Origin: Bacteroidales bacterium UBA1745
Lineage (GTDB): Bacteria; Bacteroidota; Bacteroidia; Bacteroidales; UBA932
Assembly: GCA_002314885.1 (NCBI GenBank)
Contig: DCHT01000014.1
Coordinates: 48,815-112,814 of the forward strand
DNA length: 64,000 bases
Reading direction: 5' to 3'
The notes below the pieces were generated by a model. It saw only the letters and a program-made list of their open reading frames with translations, was not told where the DNA came from and searched no databases. This document shows, piece by piece, positions 25,782 to 35,295 of this stretch. A program made the translations under genes and the position numbers. The number at the start of each line of letters is the position of its first letter. The stretch's first letter is position 1.

Positions 25782-28421
25782 ATGAAAGAGAAGAATCACG
25801 ACGACGCTATCAAGAAGGATGCGATGACTCCGATGATGAGGCAGTACTTCGATATGAAGAAGGACTATCCGGAGGCGTTGCTGCTGTTCAGGTGCGGCGA
25901 TTTCTATGAGACATACGGCGACGATGCAGTCACCGCCAGCAAGATACTCGGAATTGTGCTCACCAAGCGCTCCAGCGTGACGGCGAACCCTATTCCTATG
26001 GCCGGAGTGCCTTTCCACGCCATCAATTCCTACCTTCCGAAACTCGTGAGGGCGGGCTATAAAGTGGCCATCTGCGACCAGCTGGAGGACCCGAAACTCG
26101 CGAAGGGAATAGTAAAGAGAGGAGTCACTGACCTCGTGACTCCGGGCGTGACCTTCGACGAGCAGCTGCTCCAGCAGAAGGAGAACAACTTCATCGCGTC
26201 CCTCTGCTACCAGAAGGACAAATGCGGCGCTGCCTTCCTGGACGTGTCCACCGGCTCCTTCCAGATTGCGGAGGGCGACCTCGACTATATCGGCACTCTG
26301 CTTTCGTCGTTTGCACCTAAGGAACTTCTCGTCGAGAGAGGCTACGAAAGGGGCACCAAAGACCGCTTCGGAAGCCATTTCTATGTGTCAACCGTGGAGG
26401 AGTGGGCATACAACTATGAATCCTCCGTCAAGAGGCTCTGCACCCAGCTGGGAGTGAGGTCCCTCAAGGGCTTTGCCGTGCTCGGACAGCCTCTGGGCGT
26501 GTGTGCGGCCGGTGCTCTCCTGGTGTACCTCGAGCAGACTCAGCACACGGGACTCAAGAACATCTGCACCCTGTCCCGCATCGAAAGGGGCAACTTCGTT
26601 TGGATGGACCGCTTTACCTTCCGCAACCTCGAAGTGTTCGGCAGCACTGCCGGCAGTGAGGGAGTTTCCCTGGTGGACGTGATAGACAAATGTCAGTCGC
26701 CTATGGGCGCCCGCCTGCTGCGCCAGTGGCTCGCGATGCCGGAGATGGATGTGAAGGAACTGAACGCGCGATATGACGTGGTGGATCATTTCCTTGCGCA
26801 CCAGGAAGACCTGGAGGAACTTCAGGGTCATATCGCCGACCTGGGCGACCTGGAACGCATAATTTCCCGTGCTGCGACCGGCAGGATAGTGCCTCGTGAG
26901 GTGATGCAGCTGGGCCGAGGTCTGGCTCAGACCAACCCTATCGCCGAGATATGCAACGGCAGCGGAGTCGAGGCCCTCGATGATATGATAGGCCGACTCA
27001 CCGGTTGCGACGAACTTTTGGACGCAATACGCACCACAATGCATCCGGAGCCCGCTTCCCAGATAGGAAAGGGTGATGTCATTGCCAGCGGAGTGAATGC
27101 CGAACTGGATGAACTCAGGGCCATTTCCCGCAATGCGAAGGAATATCTGGCTCAGATGCAGGAGCGCGAGATCGAGCGCACCGGCATCCCGTCCCTCAAG
27201 ATCAGCTACAACAACGTATTCGGCTACTATCTCGAGGTCCGCAACACCCACAAGGAACTGGTTCCTGAGGAGTGGATACGCAAGCAGACCCTGGTGAACG
27301 CCGAGCGCTACATCACCCAGGAACTCAAGGACTACGAGCAGAAGATACTCGGCGCGGAAGACCGCATCTACAAGCTTGAGGTGGAGATTTATGCCGCCCT
27401 CGTGGCCAAGATCCAGGCGGCTATCATAGCCATTCAGAGCAACTGCCGCATCCTGGCCCGCCTCGATGTGCTGTCCTCGTTCGCCGACCTTGCGAATGCG
27501 AACAACTACTGCCGTCCGGTGGTCAACGACGGATATGAAATCGACATCAAGGCCGGCCGCCATCCGGTGATCGAAACCCTGATGGAAGCCGGAGAGGAAT
27601 ACGTTCCGAACGATGTTCACCTCGACCGCGAAACCCAGCAGATAATCATCCTGACCGGTCCGAATATGGCCGGTAAATCGGCCCTGCTGCGTCAGACTGC
27701 CCTTATCGTACTGATGGCCCAGATAGGTTGCTATGTGCCTGCACAGGCCGCCACGATAGGCTATTGCGACAAGATATTCACCCGAGTCGGTGCTTCCGAC
27801 AATATCTCAAGAGGCGAATCCACCTTTATGGTCGAGATGCTCGAGACTTCGATGATACTCCACAATCTCTCCTCCCGTTCCTTGGTGCTGCTCGACGAAA
27901 TCGGCCGTGGCACATCGACTTACGACGGTATGTCCATTGCGAGGGCGATCGTGGAATATATCCACGTCTACGGCGACGGAGCCAAGACGCTTTTCGCGAC
28001 CCATTACCACGAACTGAACGACCTGGAGACCATATATCCGAGGGTAAAGAACTTCCATATCGCAGTCAAGGAGGTGGATAAGAAGGTCATCTTCCTGCGC
28101 AAGCTCAAGGAAGGCGGCGTGGCCCACAGCTTCGGTATCCACGTGGCCCGTCTGGCCGGTATGCCTAGGGCGGTGATAGAGTCCGCCGAGGCCACTTTGA
28201 AGGCCCTTGAGAACGGCTCCGTGCCGGATATGCCTCAGATGGTGGTGCCTGAGCCGGCAAAGGCCGAGGCCGCCAACGGTATGCAGCTGTCCTTCTTCCA
28301 GCTCGACGATCCTCTTCTCGAGGACCTCAGGGACGGCCTCAAGTCCGCGGACCTCAACAATATGACGCCTCTGCAGGCCTTCGACCTGCTCAGGAGTATG
28401 AAGGAGAAACTTGGAATCTAG
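25782..28421 (+). CDS. mutS: DNA mismatch repair protein MutS
   Basis: 879 aa, full length. It recognises mispairs and recruits MutL. Domains in order: mismatch-recognition domain with the Phe-x-Glu motif in GDFYETYGDDA; connector; lever and clamp helices (about residues 260-600); and the C-terminal ABC-type ATPase with Walker A (GPNMAGKSALLRQ), the signature segment NISRGESTFMVEM, Walker B (VLLDEIGRGTSTYDG) and the FATHYHEL His loop. It starts one operon that continues with hydrolase, rnhB, S46 peptidase and mrp genes spaced by only 3-7 bases. All catalytic motifs look intact. Confidence 0.97.
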   Translation: MKEKNHDDAIKKDAMTPMMRQYFDMKKDYPEALLLFRCGDFYETYGDDAVTASKILGIVLTKRSSVTANPIPMAGVPFHAINSYLPKLVRAGYKVAICDQLEDPKLAKGIVKRGVTDLVTPGVTFDEQLLQQKENNFIASLCYQKDKCGAAFLDVSTGSFQIAEGDLDYIGTLLSSFAPKELLVERGYERGTKDRFGSHFYVSTVEEWAYNYESSVKRLCTQLGVRSLKGFAVLGQPLGVCAAGALLVYLEQTQHTGLKNICTLSRIERGNFVWMDRFTFRNLEVFGSTAGSEGVSLVDVIDKCQSPMGARLLRQWLAMPEMDVKELNARYDVVDHFLAHQEDLEELQGHIADLGDLERIISRAATGRIVPREVMQLGRGLAQTNPIAEICNGSGVEALDDMIGRLTGCDELLDAIRTTMHPEPASQIGKGDVIASGVNAELDELRAISRNAKEYLAQMQEREIERTGIPSLKISYNNVFGYYLEVRNTHKELVPEEWIRKQTLVNAERYITQELKDYEQKILGAEDRIYKLEVEIYAALVAKIQAAIIAIQSNCRILARLDVLSSFADLANANNYCRPVVNDGYEIDIKAGRHPVIETLMEAGEEYVPNDVHLDRETQQIIILTGPNMAGKSALLRQTALIVLMAQIGCYVPAQAATIGYCDKIFTRVGASDNISRGESTFMVEMLETSMILHNLSSRSLVLLDEIGRGTSTYDGMSIARAIVEYIHVYGDGAKTLFATHYHELNDLETIYPRVKNFHIAVKEVDKKVIFLRKLKEGGVAHSFGIHVARLAGMPRAVIESAEATLKALENGSVPDMPQMVVPEPAKAEAANGMQLSFFQLDDPLLEDLRDGLKSADLNNMTPLQAFDLLRSMKEKLGI

Positions 28422-28425
28422 AAAT

Positions 28426-29199
28426 ATGAAAGAGAAACTGAAGATTCAGGGCGGCAGGGGAATGCTCAATGCAGTACTCCGCGTCCCTCAGTTGGAGGAG
28501 GGCCAGAAATGCCCTCTGGTGGTGCTTATGCACGGTTTTATGGCTAATCTCAAGCTGGATCCGCTCAAGACTGTCGGCGCCCTGCTTGAAGAAGCCGGCA
28601 TCGCATCCCTGGCCTTTGATTTCAACGGTCACGGCAAGAGCGACGGCAAATTCTGCGATATGAACGTGTTCTCCGAACTGGACGACGCTATGATGGTATA
28701 TGACTTCGTGCGCCAGCAGGATTTCGTGAGCAAGATAGCCTTCTGCGGCCATTCGCAGGGCGGCGTGGTGGCCGGTATGGTCGCCGCTATGCTCGGAAAC
28801 GACGAGGCCGGCAAGCCGAAGGTGGAATGCATAGTGCAGCTCGCTCCGGCGGCAGTCCTCCACGACGATGCGATGAACGGATGCATTATGGGCAAGAAAT
28901 TCGATCCGAAGAATCCGCCTGAGCACGTCTGGATGTTCTTCCACAAACTGGGCAGGACTTATATCGAATGTGCCCAGAAGATAGACATCTACGGCGTCAG
29001 CAAGGACTATGAGGGCCAGGTCTGCCTGATTCACGGCACCGACGACACCATCGTGCCTTACGAATACGGCGTGAGATACAATGAAGCCTATGCCCACAGC
29101 GAACTGCACACTATGGAAGGCGACAACCACTTCCTGAGCAAGCATAAGAAGGAGGTTTTCAGCATTGCCGTGAACTTCCTCAGGGAATATCTCGCATAG
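28426..29199 (+). CDS. Alpha/beta hydrolase (esterase-like)
   Basis: 257 aa, no signal peptide. The alpha/beta-hydrolase core is clear: oxyanion-hole strand VVLMHGFMANLK, nucleophile elbow GHSQGG with the catalytic Ser, the Asp in HGTDDTIVP, and the His in GDNHFLS near the C-terminus. It resembles the bacterial cinnamoyl/feruloyl esterase-like group, but the substrate cannot be deduced. The ATG at 28426 follows the mutS stop by 4 bases; a TTG start 5 codons earlier would overlap mutS and is less likely. It lies in the mutS-to-mrp operon. Confidence 0.88.
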   Translation: MKEKLKIQGGRGMLNAVLRVPQLEEGQKCPLVVLMHGFMANLKLDPLKTVGALLEEAGIASLAFDFNGHGKSDGKFCDMNVFSELDDAMMVYDFVRQQDFVSKIAFCGHSQGGVVAGMVAAMLGNDEAGKPKVECIVQLAPAAVLHDDAMNGCIMGKKFDPKNPPEHVWMFFHKLGRTYIECAQKIDIYGVSKDYEGQVCLIHGTDDTIVPYEYGVRYNEAYAHSELHTMEGDNHFLSKHKKEVFSIAVNFLREYLA

Positions 29200-29202
29200 C
29201 CT

Positions 29203-29823
29203 ATGTCAAAGGAAATCCATCTGCTCAATTATCTGCACGAGGACCTCGTTGAGGCCGGGTGTGACGAGGCGGGCCGCGGTCCGCTTGCAGGCCCCGTCTA
29301 TGCCGCCGCAGTGATATTGCCGAAGGATTTTCACCATCCTTGGCTGAACGACTCCAAGCAGATGACCGAGAAGCAGCGCGAAGCCCTGCGTCCCATCATC
29401 GAGCAGGAGGCCATCGCCTGGGCGGTTGAGCCGGTAACGGCCGAAGAGATAGACCAGGTAAACATACTCAACGCCTCCATAACCGGTATGCAGAGGGCTG
29501 TGCGCCGTCTTTCGACCAAGCCGGAGTTCCTGCTCATCGACGGCAACAAGTTCCGTCCATTCGACGAATATGGCCGCGACAAGTACCAGACCGTGGTCAA
29601 GGGCGACGGAAAATATACCTGCATAGCGGCGGCGTCCGTGCTCGCCAAGACCTACAGGGATGAGTTTATGCGAAAACTGGCCCAGGAATATCCCCAGTAT
29701 GGCTGGGAGCGCAATATGGGCTATCCGACCAGGGAGCACATCGACGCAATAATCAAATATGGCTACACCCCTTGGCATAGGAAATCCTTCCACGTCAAGG
29801 AACTTGAACCGACATTATTTTAA
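29203..29823 (+). CDS. rnhB: Ribonuclease HII
   Basis: 206 aa, typical length. It cleaves RNA in RNA-DNA hybrids and single ribonucleotides in DNA. The motif GCDEAGRGPLAGPVYAAAV carries the first two acidic residues; the LLIDGNKF Asp and the later KTYRDEFM Asp complete the site. The gene follows the hydrolase by 3 bases and precedes the S46 peptidase by 7 bases. Its company with mutS in one operon is consistent with a genome-maintenance role. Confidence 0.96.
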   Translation: MSKEIHLLNYLHEDLVEAGCDEAGRGPLAGPVYAAAVILPKDFHHPWLNDSKQMTEKQREALRPIIEQEAIAWAVEPVTAEEIDQVNILNASITGMQRAVRRLSTKPEFLLIDGNKFRPFDEYGRDKYQTVVKGDGKYTCIAAASVLAKTYRDEFMRKLAQEYPQYGWERNMGYPTREHIDAIIKYGYTPWHRKSFHVKELEPTLF

Positions 29824-29830
29824 TTGAAAT

Positions 29831-31927
29831 ATGAAGAAAATCGTTTGCGCCGTGCTGGCGCTTGCAATCTGCGCCGCAACGGCCAGAGCTGACGAAGGAA
29901 TGTGGCTCCTGCCGCTCCTCCAGAAGATGAACGCAAAGGCCCTTTCCGAGGCCGGCTGCCACCTTACTCCGGAGCAGATCTATTCCATCAACAACACCTC
30001 CCTGAAGGACGCCATCGTCCAGTTCGGTGGGGGATGCACAGGTGAGATCGTCTCCAAGGACGGTCTCCTGCTGACCAACCACCATTGCGGTTACGGCAGC
30101 ATCCAGAAGCTCAGTTCCGTCGAGCATGACTACCTCGCCGATGGTTTCTGGGCAATGAACCGCTCCCAGGAACTCCCGGTGGAGGGCCTGACCGTGAAGT
30201 TCCTCGAGAGGATGACCGACGTCACCACCGCAGTGAACAAAATCCGCGCTAAGGCCATCAAGAACAAGGCTGAGGACGTGGACAAAGTGGTCGAGGACGC
30301 TATGGAGGCTATGTCTCTCGCGGCAGAGGCCAGCGTGGAGGGCTCCACTGCCCAGGTGGTTTCGTTCTACAACGACAACAGGTACTACCTGATAGTCTAT
30401 AAGGTTTACAAGGACATCCGCTTCGTGGGTGCACCGCCTTCATCAATAGGCAAGTTCGGCGCCGACACCGACAACTGGATGTGGCCTCGTCACACCTGCG
30501 ACTTCTCTATGTTCCGCGTGTACGCCGACAAGGACAACAACCCTGCGGAGTACTCCGAGGACAACGTGCCTTATCAGCCTAAGCGCTTCCTGTCTATTTC
30601 CCTGAAGGGTGTGCAGGAAGGCGATTATACTATGATTATGGGCTATCCTGGCCGCACTACCCGCTACCAGACATCCCCTGAACTCGAGTCTCAGATTCTG
30701 AACAACGACATCCGCATCGCTGCCCGCACCATCCGTCAGGACATTATGATGGAGGAGATGCTCGCCGATCCTGCGGTCAAGATCCAGTATGCCAGCAAGT
30801 ACTCCGGCTCTTCCAACGGCTGGAAGAAGTGGCAGGGAATGAAGCTCGCATTCGGCAAGCTCGACATCATCGGCCGTGCCGAGCAGGAGGAGGCCGACTT
30901 CAACAAGTGGGCAAACGGCTCGAAGAAGCGCGCCGCCAAATATGGTACGGTAGTCGCCGACCTCGCTGCTGCAGTCGAGGAAATGGAGCCTACCCAGGAG
31001 GCATTCACCCTCGCATACGAGACCCTCTATCAGGTAGAGCTCACCCGTGCAGCCATTATGTACAACTCCTACTTCCGTCGCGCATTGAAGGCTCAGCCGG
31101 ATACTCTGGAGGCCCACAATTCAGCCCTCGCTCAGCTCCAGGGCTTCTACAAGGACTACAGCGAGAAACTTGACCGCCGCGAGATGAGGGCCCTTCTTGA
31201 CTTCTATCGCAAGAATGCCAATTCCAGCCTTATGGTGGACGACGTGGACGTAGATGCTCTTTATGATGCTTCCGTCTTCACATCCTTCGAGAAACTCTCG
31301 GCTGCAAGCCAGGGTCAGATAATGGCAGACCCTGCCCTTGGCCTCTCAATGCAGTTTATGAATATAATCTGGGGCACCAACGCAGGTGTGCAGGAATATT
31401 CACTCAAACTGGCCGAACTCCGCCAGACCTACACGGCCGGAATGCTCGACTGGAAGGGCAAGGCAGCCGGCTATCCTGACGCCAACTTCACTATGCGCCT
31501 CACCTACGGCCACGTGATGTCATACTCTCCTAAGGATGCGGTCCTCTATCGTCACTACACCACCCTCGACGGCGTGATGGAGAAGGAAGATCCGAACAAC
31601 TGGGAGTTCGTCGTGCCTGCCCGCCTGAAGGAAATCTGGCAGAACAAGGATTTCGGAGAATATGGAATGGACAACGGCAAGATGCCGACCTGCTTCCTCT
31701 CCAACAACGACATCACCGGCGGCAACTCCGGTTCTCCTATTATGAACGCCGACGGCCAGCTCCTCGGCCTTGCCTTCGACGGCAACTGGGAGTCAATGTC
31801 CAGCGACGTGATGTTCGAGCCTGAACTCCAGAGGTGCATAAATGTAGATATCCGCTATGTCCTGCTCATCATCGACAAGTTCGGCGGTGCAGGCTGGCTC
31901 CTCGATGAAATGGATCTTGTTAGATAA
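29831..31927 (+). CDS. S46-family dipeptidyl peptidase (DPP7/DPP11 type)
   Basis: 698 aa with a signal peptide (residues 1-20). It removes dipeptides from peptide N-termini in the periplasm, important in asaccharolytic or peptide-using Bacteroidota. Catalytic triad motifs are visible: LLTNHHCGYGSIQ (His at about residue 85), GADTDNWMWPRH (Asp near 212) and TGGNSGSPIMN (Ser633). The N-terminal GMWLLP and SLKDAIVQFGGGCTGE are family hallmarks. Eighteen residues after the Ser is Gly651 in AFDGNWE; in this family, as I recall, Gly there marks DPP7-like (hydrophobic P1) and Arg marks DPP11-like (acidic P1). One of only two CATG sites seen in the window lies in this gene. Confidence 0.93.
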   Translation: MKKIVCAVLALAICAATARADEGMWLLPLLQKMNAKALSEAGCHLTPEQIYSINNTSLKDAIVQFGGGCTGEIVSKDGLLLTNHHCGYGSIQKLSSVEHDYLADGFWAMNRSQELPVEGLTVKFLERMTDVTTAVNKIRAKAIKNKAEDVDKVVEDAMEAMSLAAEASVEGSTAQVVSFYNDNRYYLIVYKVYKDIRFVGAPPSSIGKFGADTDNWMWPRHTCDFSMFRVYADKDNNPAEYSEDNVPYQPKRFLSISLKGVQEGDYTMIMGYPGRTTRYQTSPELESQILNNDIRIAARTIRQDIMMEEMLADPAVKIQYASKYSGSSNGWKKWQGMKLAFGKLDIIGRAEQEEADFNKWANGSKKRAAKYGTVVADLAAAVEEMEPTQEAFTLAYETLYQVELTRAAIMYNSYFRRALKAQPDTLEAHNSALAQLQGFYKDYSEKLDRREMRALLDFYRKNANSSLMVDDVDVDALYDASVFTSFEKLSAASQGQIMADPALGLSMQFMNIIWGTNAGVQEYSLKLAELRQTYTAGMLDWKGKAAGYPDANFTMRLTYGHVMSYSPKDAVLYRHYTTLDGVMEKEDPNNWEFVVPARLKEIWQNKDFGEYGMDNGKMPTCFLSNNDITGGNSGSPIMNADGQLLGLAFDGNWESMSSDVMFEPELQRCINVDIRYVLLIIDKFGGAGWLLDEMDLVR

Positions 31928-31933
31928 TCCGAT

Positions 31934-32992
31934 ATGACAAAAGAAGAAATACTCAAGGCCCTCGCAGAGGTCCTTCATCCTGCCAAGCAGGACAGGGACA
32001 TCGTCAGTCTGGGCATAGTGGGCGACGTTGCGATTGATGGGAATTCAGTGGTTGTTACCCTTGCCTTTCCAAAACATCGCGACCCGCTCGCCGAATACCT
32101 TGCAGGCAGCGCCAAGGCTGCTATAATACGCAATTTCCCGGGCGTGTCCGTGGAAATCAAGTCCGTCGTGAAGGACGAGGCTCCGAAGAAGAAACCGGGC
32201 CTCGACCTCAACTTCGATGAGCTCGCCGACGTGCGCCACATCATCGGCGTGGCTTCCGGAAAGGGCGGCGTGGGCAAATCCACGGTCGCAGTCAACCTTG
32301 CGGTGGCTCTCGCCCGCCTCGGCTACAAAGTCGGACTGGCAGACGCCGACGTATATGGACCGTCAGTGCCTAAGATGACCGGTACCGAAGGCGAACAGCC
32401 GGAGGCAATACAGGAAGACGACAAGGATATCATCTTCCCACTTATGAAATATGGCGTCAAATGGATGTCCATAGGCTATTTCGCTGACCCGGCCCAGGCT
32501 CTGATCTGGCGTGGTCCTATGGCCTGCAACGCCCTTAAGCAGATGATACTCCAGGTGCGCTGGGAGGATCTCGACTTCCTCCTCGTGGATATGCCTCCGG
32601 GAACCGGCGACATCCACATCAGCCTCGTCCACGACATTCCTCTCGAGGGAGCCGTGATCGTCAGCACCCCTCAGGATGTGGCCCTGGCCGACGTGGAGAA
32701 GGGCGTGAATATGTTCCGCAACGAAAGCATCAGGAAGCCGATTTTCGGCCTCGTTGAGAATATGGCCTGGTTCACTCCGGAAGAGCTTCCAGAGAACAGG
32801 TACTATATCTTCGGAAAGGACGGCGGAGCCAGGATGGCGGCCAAATACGACATCCCTCTCCTGGGTCAGATCCCTATCGTTCAGAGCATACGCGAAGGCG
32901 GTGACAGCGGTGAGCCGGCAGCGCTCGGTTCCCGTCCGGACAGCCTCGCCTTCCTCGAGCTCGCCAGGAAGCTGGCCGAGTCGCTTGATTAA
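31934..32992 (+). CDS. mrp: Mrp/NBP35-family iron-sulfur cluster carrier ATPase
   Basis: 352 aa. The N-terminal 90 residues form a MIP18-like domain. The deviant Walker A motif GKGGVGKST lies near residue 113, followed by ADADVYGPSVP (switch I), VDMPPGTGD (Walker B) and the ENMAWF segment. The family assembles or carries Fe-S clusters. The CxxC pair often found after ENM is replaced here by FTPEELPENRYYIFG; I believe Bacteroidota relatives also lack it. Last gene of the mutS operon, six bases after the S46 gene. Its final codons contain the -33 element of the next promoter. Confidence 0.93.
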   Translation: MTKEEILKALAEVLHPAKQDRDIVSLGIVGDVAIDGNSVVVTLAFPKHRDPLAEYLAGSAKAAIIRNFPGVSVEIKSVVKDEAPKKKPGLDLNFDELADVRHIIGVASGKGGVGKSTVAVNLAVALARLGYKVGLADADVYGPSVPKMTGTEGEQPEAIQEDDKDIIFPLMKYGVKWMSIGYFADPAQALIWRGPMACNALKQMILQVRWEDLDFLLVDMPPGTGDIHISLVHDIPLEGAVIVSTPQDVALADVEKGVNMFRNESIRKPIFGLVENMAWFTPEELPENRYYIFGKDGGARMAAKYDIPLLGQIPIVQSIREGGDSGEPAALGSRPDSLAFLELARKLAESLD

Positions 32993-33015
32993 GTCAAATC
33001 TTTTGTTTAGATTTG
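32985..33015 (+). promoter_or_regulatory. Promoter of the EF-G2-like gene
   Basis: TTG at 32985-32987, a 20-base spacer and TAGATTTG at 33008-33015 fit the Bacteroidota consensus. The -33 element lies within the end of mrp. The leader to the ATG is about 50 bases and ends in an A-rich run. Confidence 0.72.
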
Positions 33016-33069
33016 CAAAGATGTGCCGCGTGCACGGAAATGGAATTATACACTAAAAAATAAAACCAG

Positions 33070-35223
33070 ATGAAAACTTACTCCACTAGCAACATTCGTA
33101 ATGTCGTCCTCCTCGGCTCTACAAGGTCAGGTAAGACCACTTTGGCTGAGGCAATGCTTTACGAAGGCAAAGTCATTGACCGCAAAGGTACAGTCGAGGG
33201 CAAAAACACCGTATCCGACAACACTGAGTACGAGCAGACTAACCAGAAGTCTGTGTTCGCAACTCCGATGTACACCGAATTCCTTGACAACAAGCTCAAC
33301 ATCATCGACGCTCCTGGTTCCGACGACTTCATCGGCGGTGCCATCTCAGCATTCAAGGTATGTGAGACCGGTATCCTCGTAGTAAACGCCCAGCAGGGTG
33401 TCGAGGTCGGCACCGAGATCGCAGCCCGCTTCGCTGACGAGTACAAGGTCCCTATGATCATCGGCGTCAACCAGCTTGACGGCGAGAAGGCAAATTGGGA
33501 AGGTGCTCTCGAGGGCCTCAAGGCATCCTTCGGAAGCAAGCCGGTAGTCATCCAGTTCCCTGTAAATGCAGGCGCAGGATTCGACGGCTTCGTGGACGTC
33601 CTCAAGATGAAATACTATCACTTCGTAGATGACAACGGCAAGCGCGAAGATCTCGAGATCCCTGCACAGTATGCAGACGAGGCTGAGGAACTCCGCCAGG
33701 CCCTCATCGAGAAGGCAGCTGAATACGATGACTCCCTTATGGAGAAGTTCTTCGAGGAAGGTTCCCTTTCAGAGGATGAAATCCGTCAGGGTCTCGGTCT
33801 CGGTATCCGCCAGGGCGACGCATATCCTATTTTCTGTCTTTCCGCAAAGAAGAGCATCGGCGTGAAGAGGCTTATGGAGTTCACCATCAAGGTGGCTGCA
33901 AGCCCTGCAGAGCGCGAGGCTGAGCTCGTAAGCGGCGACACTCTCGCTTGTGACGAGGCTGGCAAGACCGCCATCTTCATCTACAAGACTCAGGTAGAGC
34001 AGCACCTCGGCGAGGTTGCTCACTTCAAGGTTATGTCAGGCGTCGTTACTCTCGGTCAGGACCTTGAGAACGCCATCACCGGTGACAAGGAAAGGCTTTC
34101 TTCCCTCTATGCAGTCGCTGGTAAGAACAAAGTTGCTGTCAACGAGCTCCGCGCCGGTGACATCGGATGTACCGTTAAGCTCCGCGCAGCAAAGACCAAC
34201 TCCACTCTCTGTGCAGCAGGTTCCGACATCGCAGTCGCTCCTATCAAGTTCCCTGCATCCAAGATCCGCTTCGCCATCAAGGCCGTAGAGCAGAAGGATG
34301 AGGAGAAGCTCGGCGCAGCCCTCACCAAGATTTCCGCAGAGGATCCTACCGTTGTAGTAGTTTACGCAAAGGAACTCAAGCAGACCATCATCAAGGGTAT
34401 GGGCGAGCAGCACATCAACTTCGTCAAGTGGAGACTCCTCAACGAGAACAAGGTTGCCATCGAGCTCAATGCTCCTAAGATCTCTTATCGTGAGACCATC
34501 ACCAAGGTCGCTACCGCACAGTATCGTCACAAGAAGCAGTCCGGTGGCGCAGGCCAGTTCGGTGAGGTTCACCTCCTCGTCGAGCCTATCATCGAGGGCG
34601 TAGAGACTACTGCTAAGTTCAAGATCGACGGCAAGGAAGTTCAGCTCAACATCAAGGGTAAGGAAGAATTCACCCTCGACTGGGGCGGCAAGTTCGAATT
34701 CTACAACTGCGTTGTCGGTGGTGCTATCGACGCTTCCTTCATGCCAGCCATCAAGAAGGGTCTTATGCAGAAACTCGAGGAAGGTCCTCTTACCGGTTCA
34801 TACGCCCGCGACATCCGCGTATTCGTATATGACGGCAAGATGCATCCAGTTGACTCAAAGGAAATCGCCTTCATCATTGCAGCCCGCAACGCATTCAAGG
34901 AGGCATTCCGCACCGCAGGTCCTAAGATTATGGAGCCTATCTACAACGTACAGGTCCTCACTCCTTCAGAGTATATGGGTGACTGTATGTCAGACCTCCA
35001 GAACCGTCGTGCCCTCATCGAGGGTATGGGTACTGAGAAGGGCTTCTCAGTTCTCAAGGCACGCGTTCCGCTCGCAGAGCTCTACAAGTACTCTACTACC
35101 CTGAGCTCAATCTCATCCGGTTCCGCAACCTTCACTATGGAGTTCGCCGACTACCAGGCAGTTCCTGCCGACGTACAGGACAAGCTCCTCAAGGCTTACC
35201 AGGACGAGGATTCCGACGAATAA
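33070..35223 (+). CDS. Elongation factor G paralogue with degenerate GTPase motifs (EF-G2-like)
   Basis: 717 aa with the five-domain EF-G plan. G1 is GSTRSGKTT (residues 16-24) in place of the canonical AHIDAGKTT. The switch I region lacks the usual RGITI. G3 is DAPGSDDF (80-87): the catalytic His of DTPGHVDF is Ser84. G4 is NQLD (134-137) instead of NKMD. Domain IV is well conserved (YRHKKQSGGAGQFG, KIMEPIYNVQVLTP). This matches Bacteroides EF-G2, a paralogue reported to support translocation without GTP hydrolysis. The canonical fusA is expected elsewhere, probably in the str operon that begins at the end of the window. Monocistronic, with its own promoter and terminator. Confidence 0.88.
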   Translation: MKTYSTSNIRNVVLLGSTRSGKTTLAEAMLYEGKVIDRKGTVEGKNTVSDNTEYEQTNQKSVFATPMYTEFLDNKLNIIDAPGSDDFIGGAISAFKVCETGILVVNAQQGVEVGTEIAARFADEYKVPMIIGVNQLDGEKANWEGALEGLKASFGSKPVVIQFPVNAGAGFDGFVDVLKMKYYHFVDDNGKREDLEIPAQYADEAEELRQALIEKAAEYDDSLMEKFFEEGSLSEDEIRQGLGLGIRQGDAYPIFCLSAKKSIGVKRLMEFTIKVAASPAEREAELVSGDTLACDEAGKTAIFIYKTQVEQHLGEVAHFKVMSGVVTLGQDLENAITGDKERLSSLYAVAGKNKVAVNELRAGDIGCTVKLRAAKTNSTLCAAGSDIAVAPIKFPASKIRFAIKAVEQKDEEKLGAALTKISAEDPTVVVVYAKELKQTIIKGMGEQHINFVKWRLLNENKVAIELNAPKISYRETITKVATAQYRHKKQSGGAGQFGEVHLLVEPIIEGVETTAKFKIDGKEVQLNIKGKEEFTLDWGGKFEFYNCVVGGAIDASFMPAIKKGLMQKLEEGPLTGSYARDIRVFVYDGKMHPVDSKEIAFIIAARNAFKEAFRTAGPKIMEPIYNVQVLTPSEYMGDCMSDLQNRRALIEGMGTEKGFSVLKARVPLAELYKYSTTLSSISSGSATFTMEFADYQAVPADVQDKLLKAYQDEDSDE

Positions 35224-35241
35224 TATCGTCATACATAAAAG

Positions 35242-35272
35242 CAAGGCCGTCTTATTGGCGGCCTTGTTTATA
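35242..35272 (+). terminator. Stem-loop terminator after the EF-G2-like gene
   Basis: An 8-bp perfect stem CAAGGCCG / CGGCCTTG (35242-35249 and 35259-35266) with a 9-base loop is followed by TTTATATT. The T-tract is short, so termination may be partial. Confidence 0.7.
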
Positions 35273-35295
35273 TTAAACCGTAAACTGAAAACAGA

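Noticed and set aside
25692..26378. N-terminal extension of the glycosyltransferase frame
   Set aside because: The extra codons lie antisense to mutS and precede the family start MYRRALIISYYWPPTGG; the ATG at 25691 is the better start.
26388..27620. Minus-strand open frame of 410 codons opposite mutS
   Set aside because: Antisense to conserved mutS; no recognisable domain.
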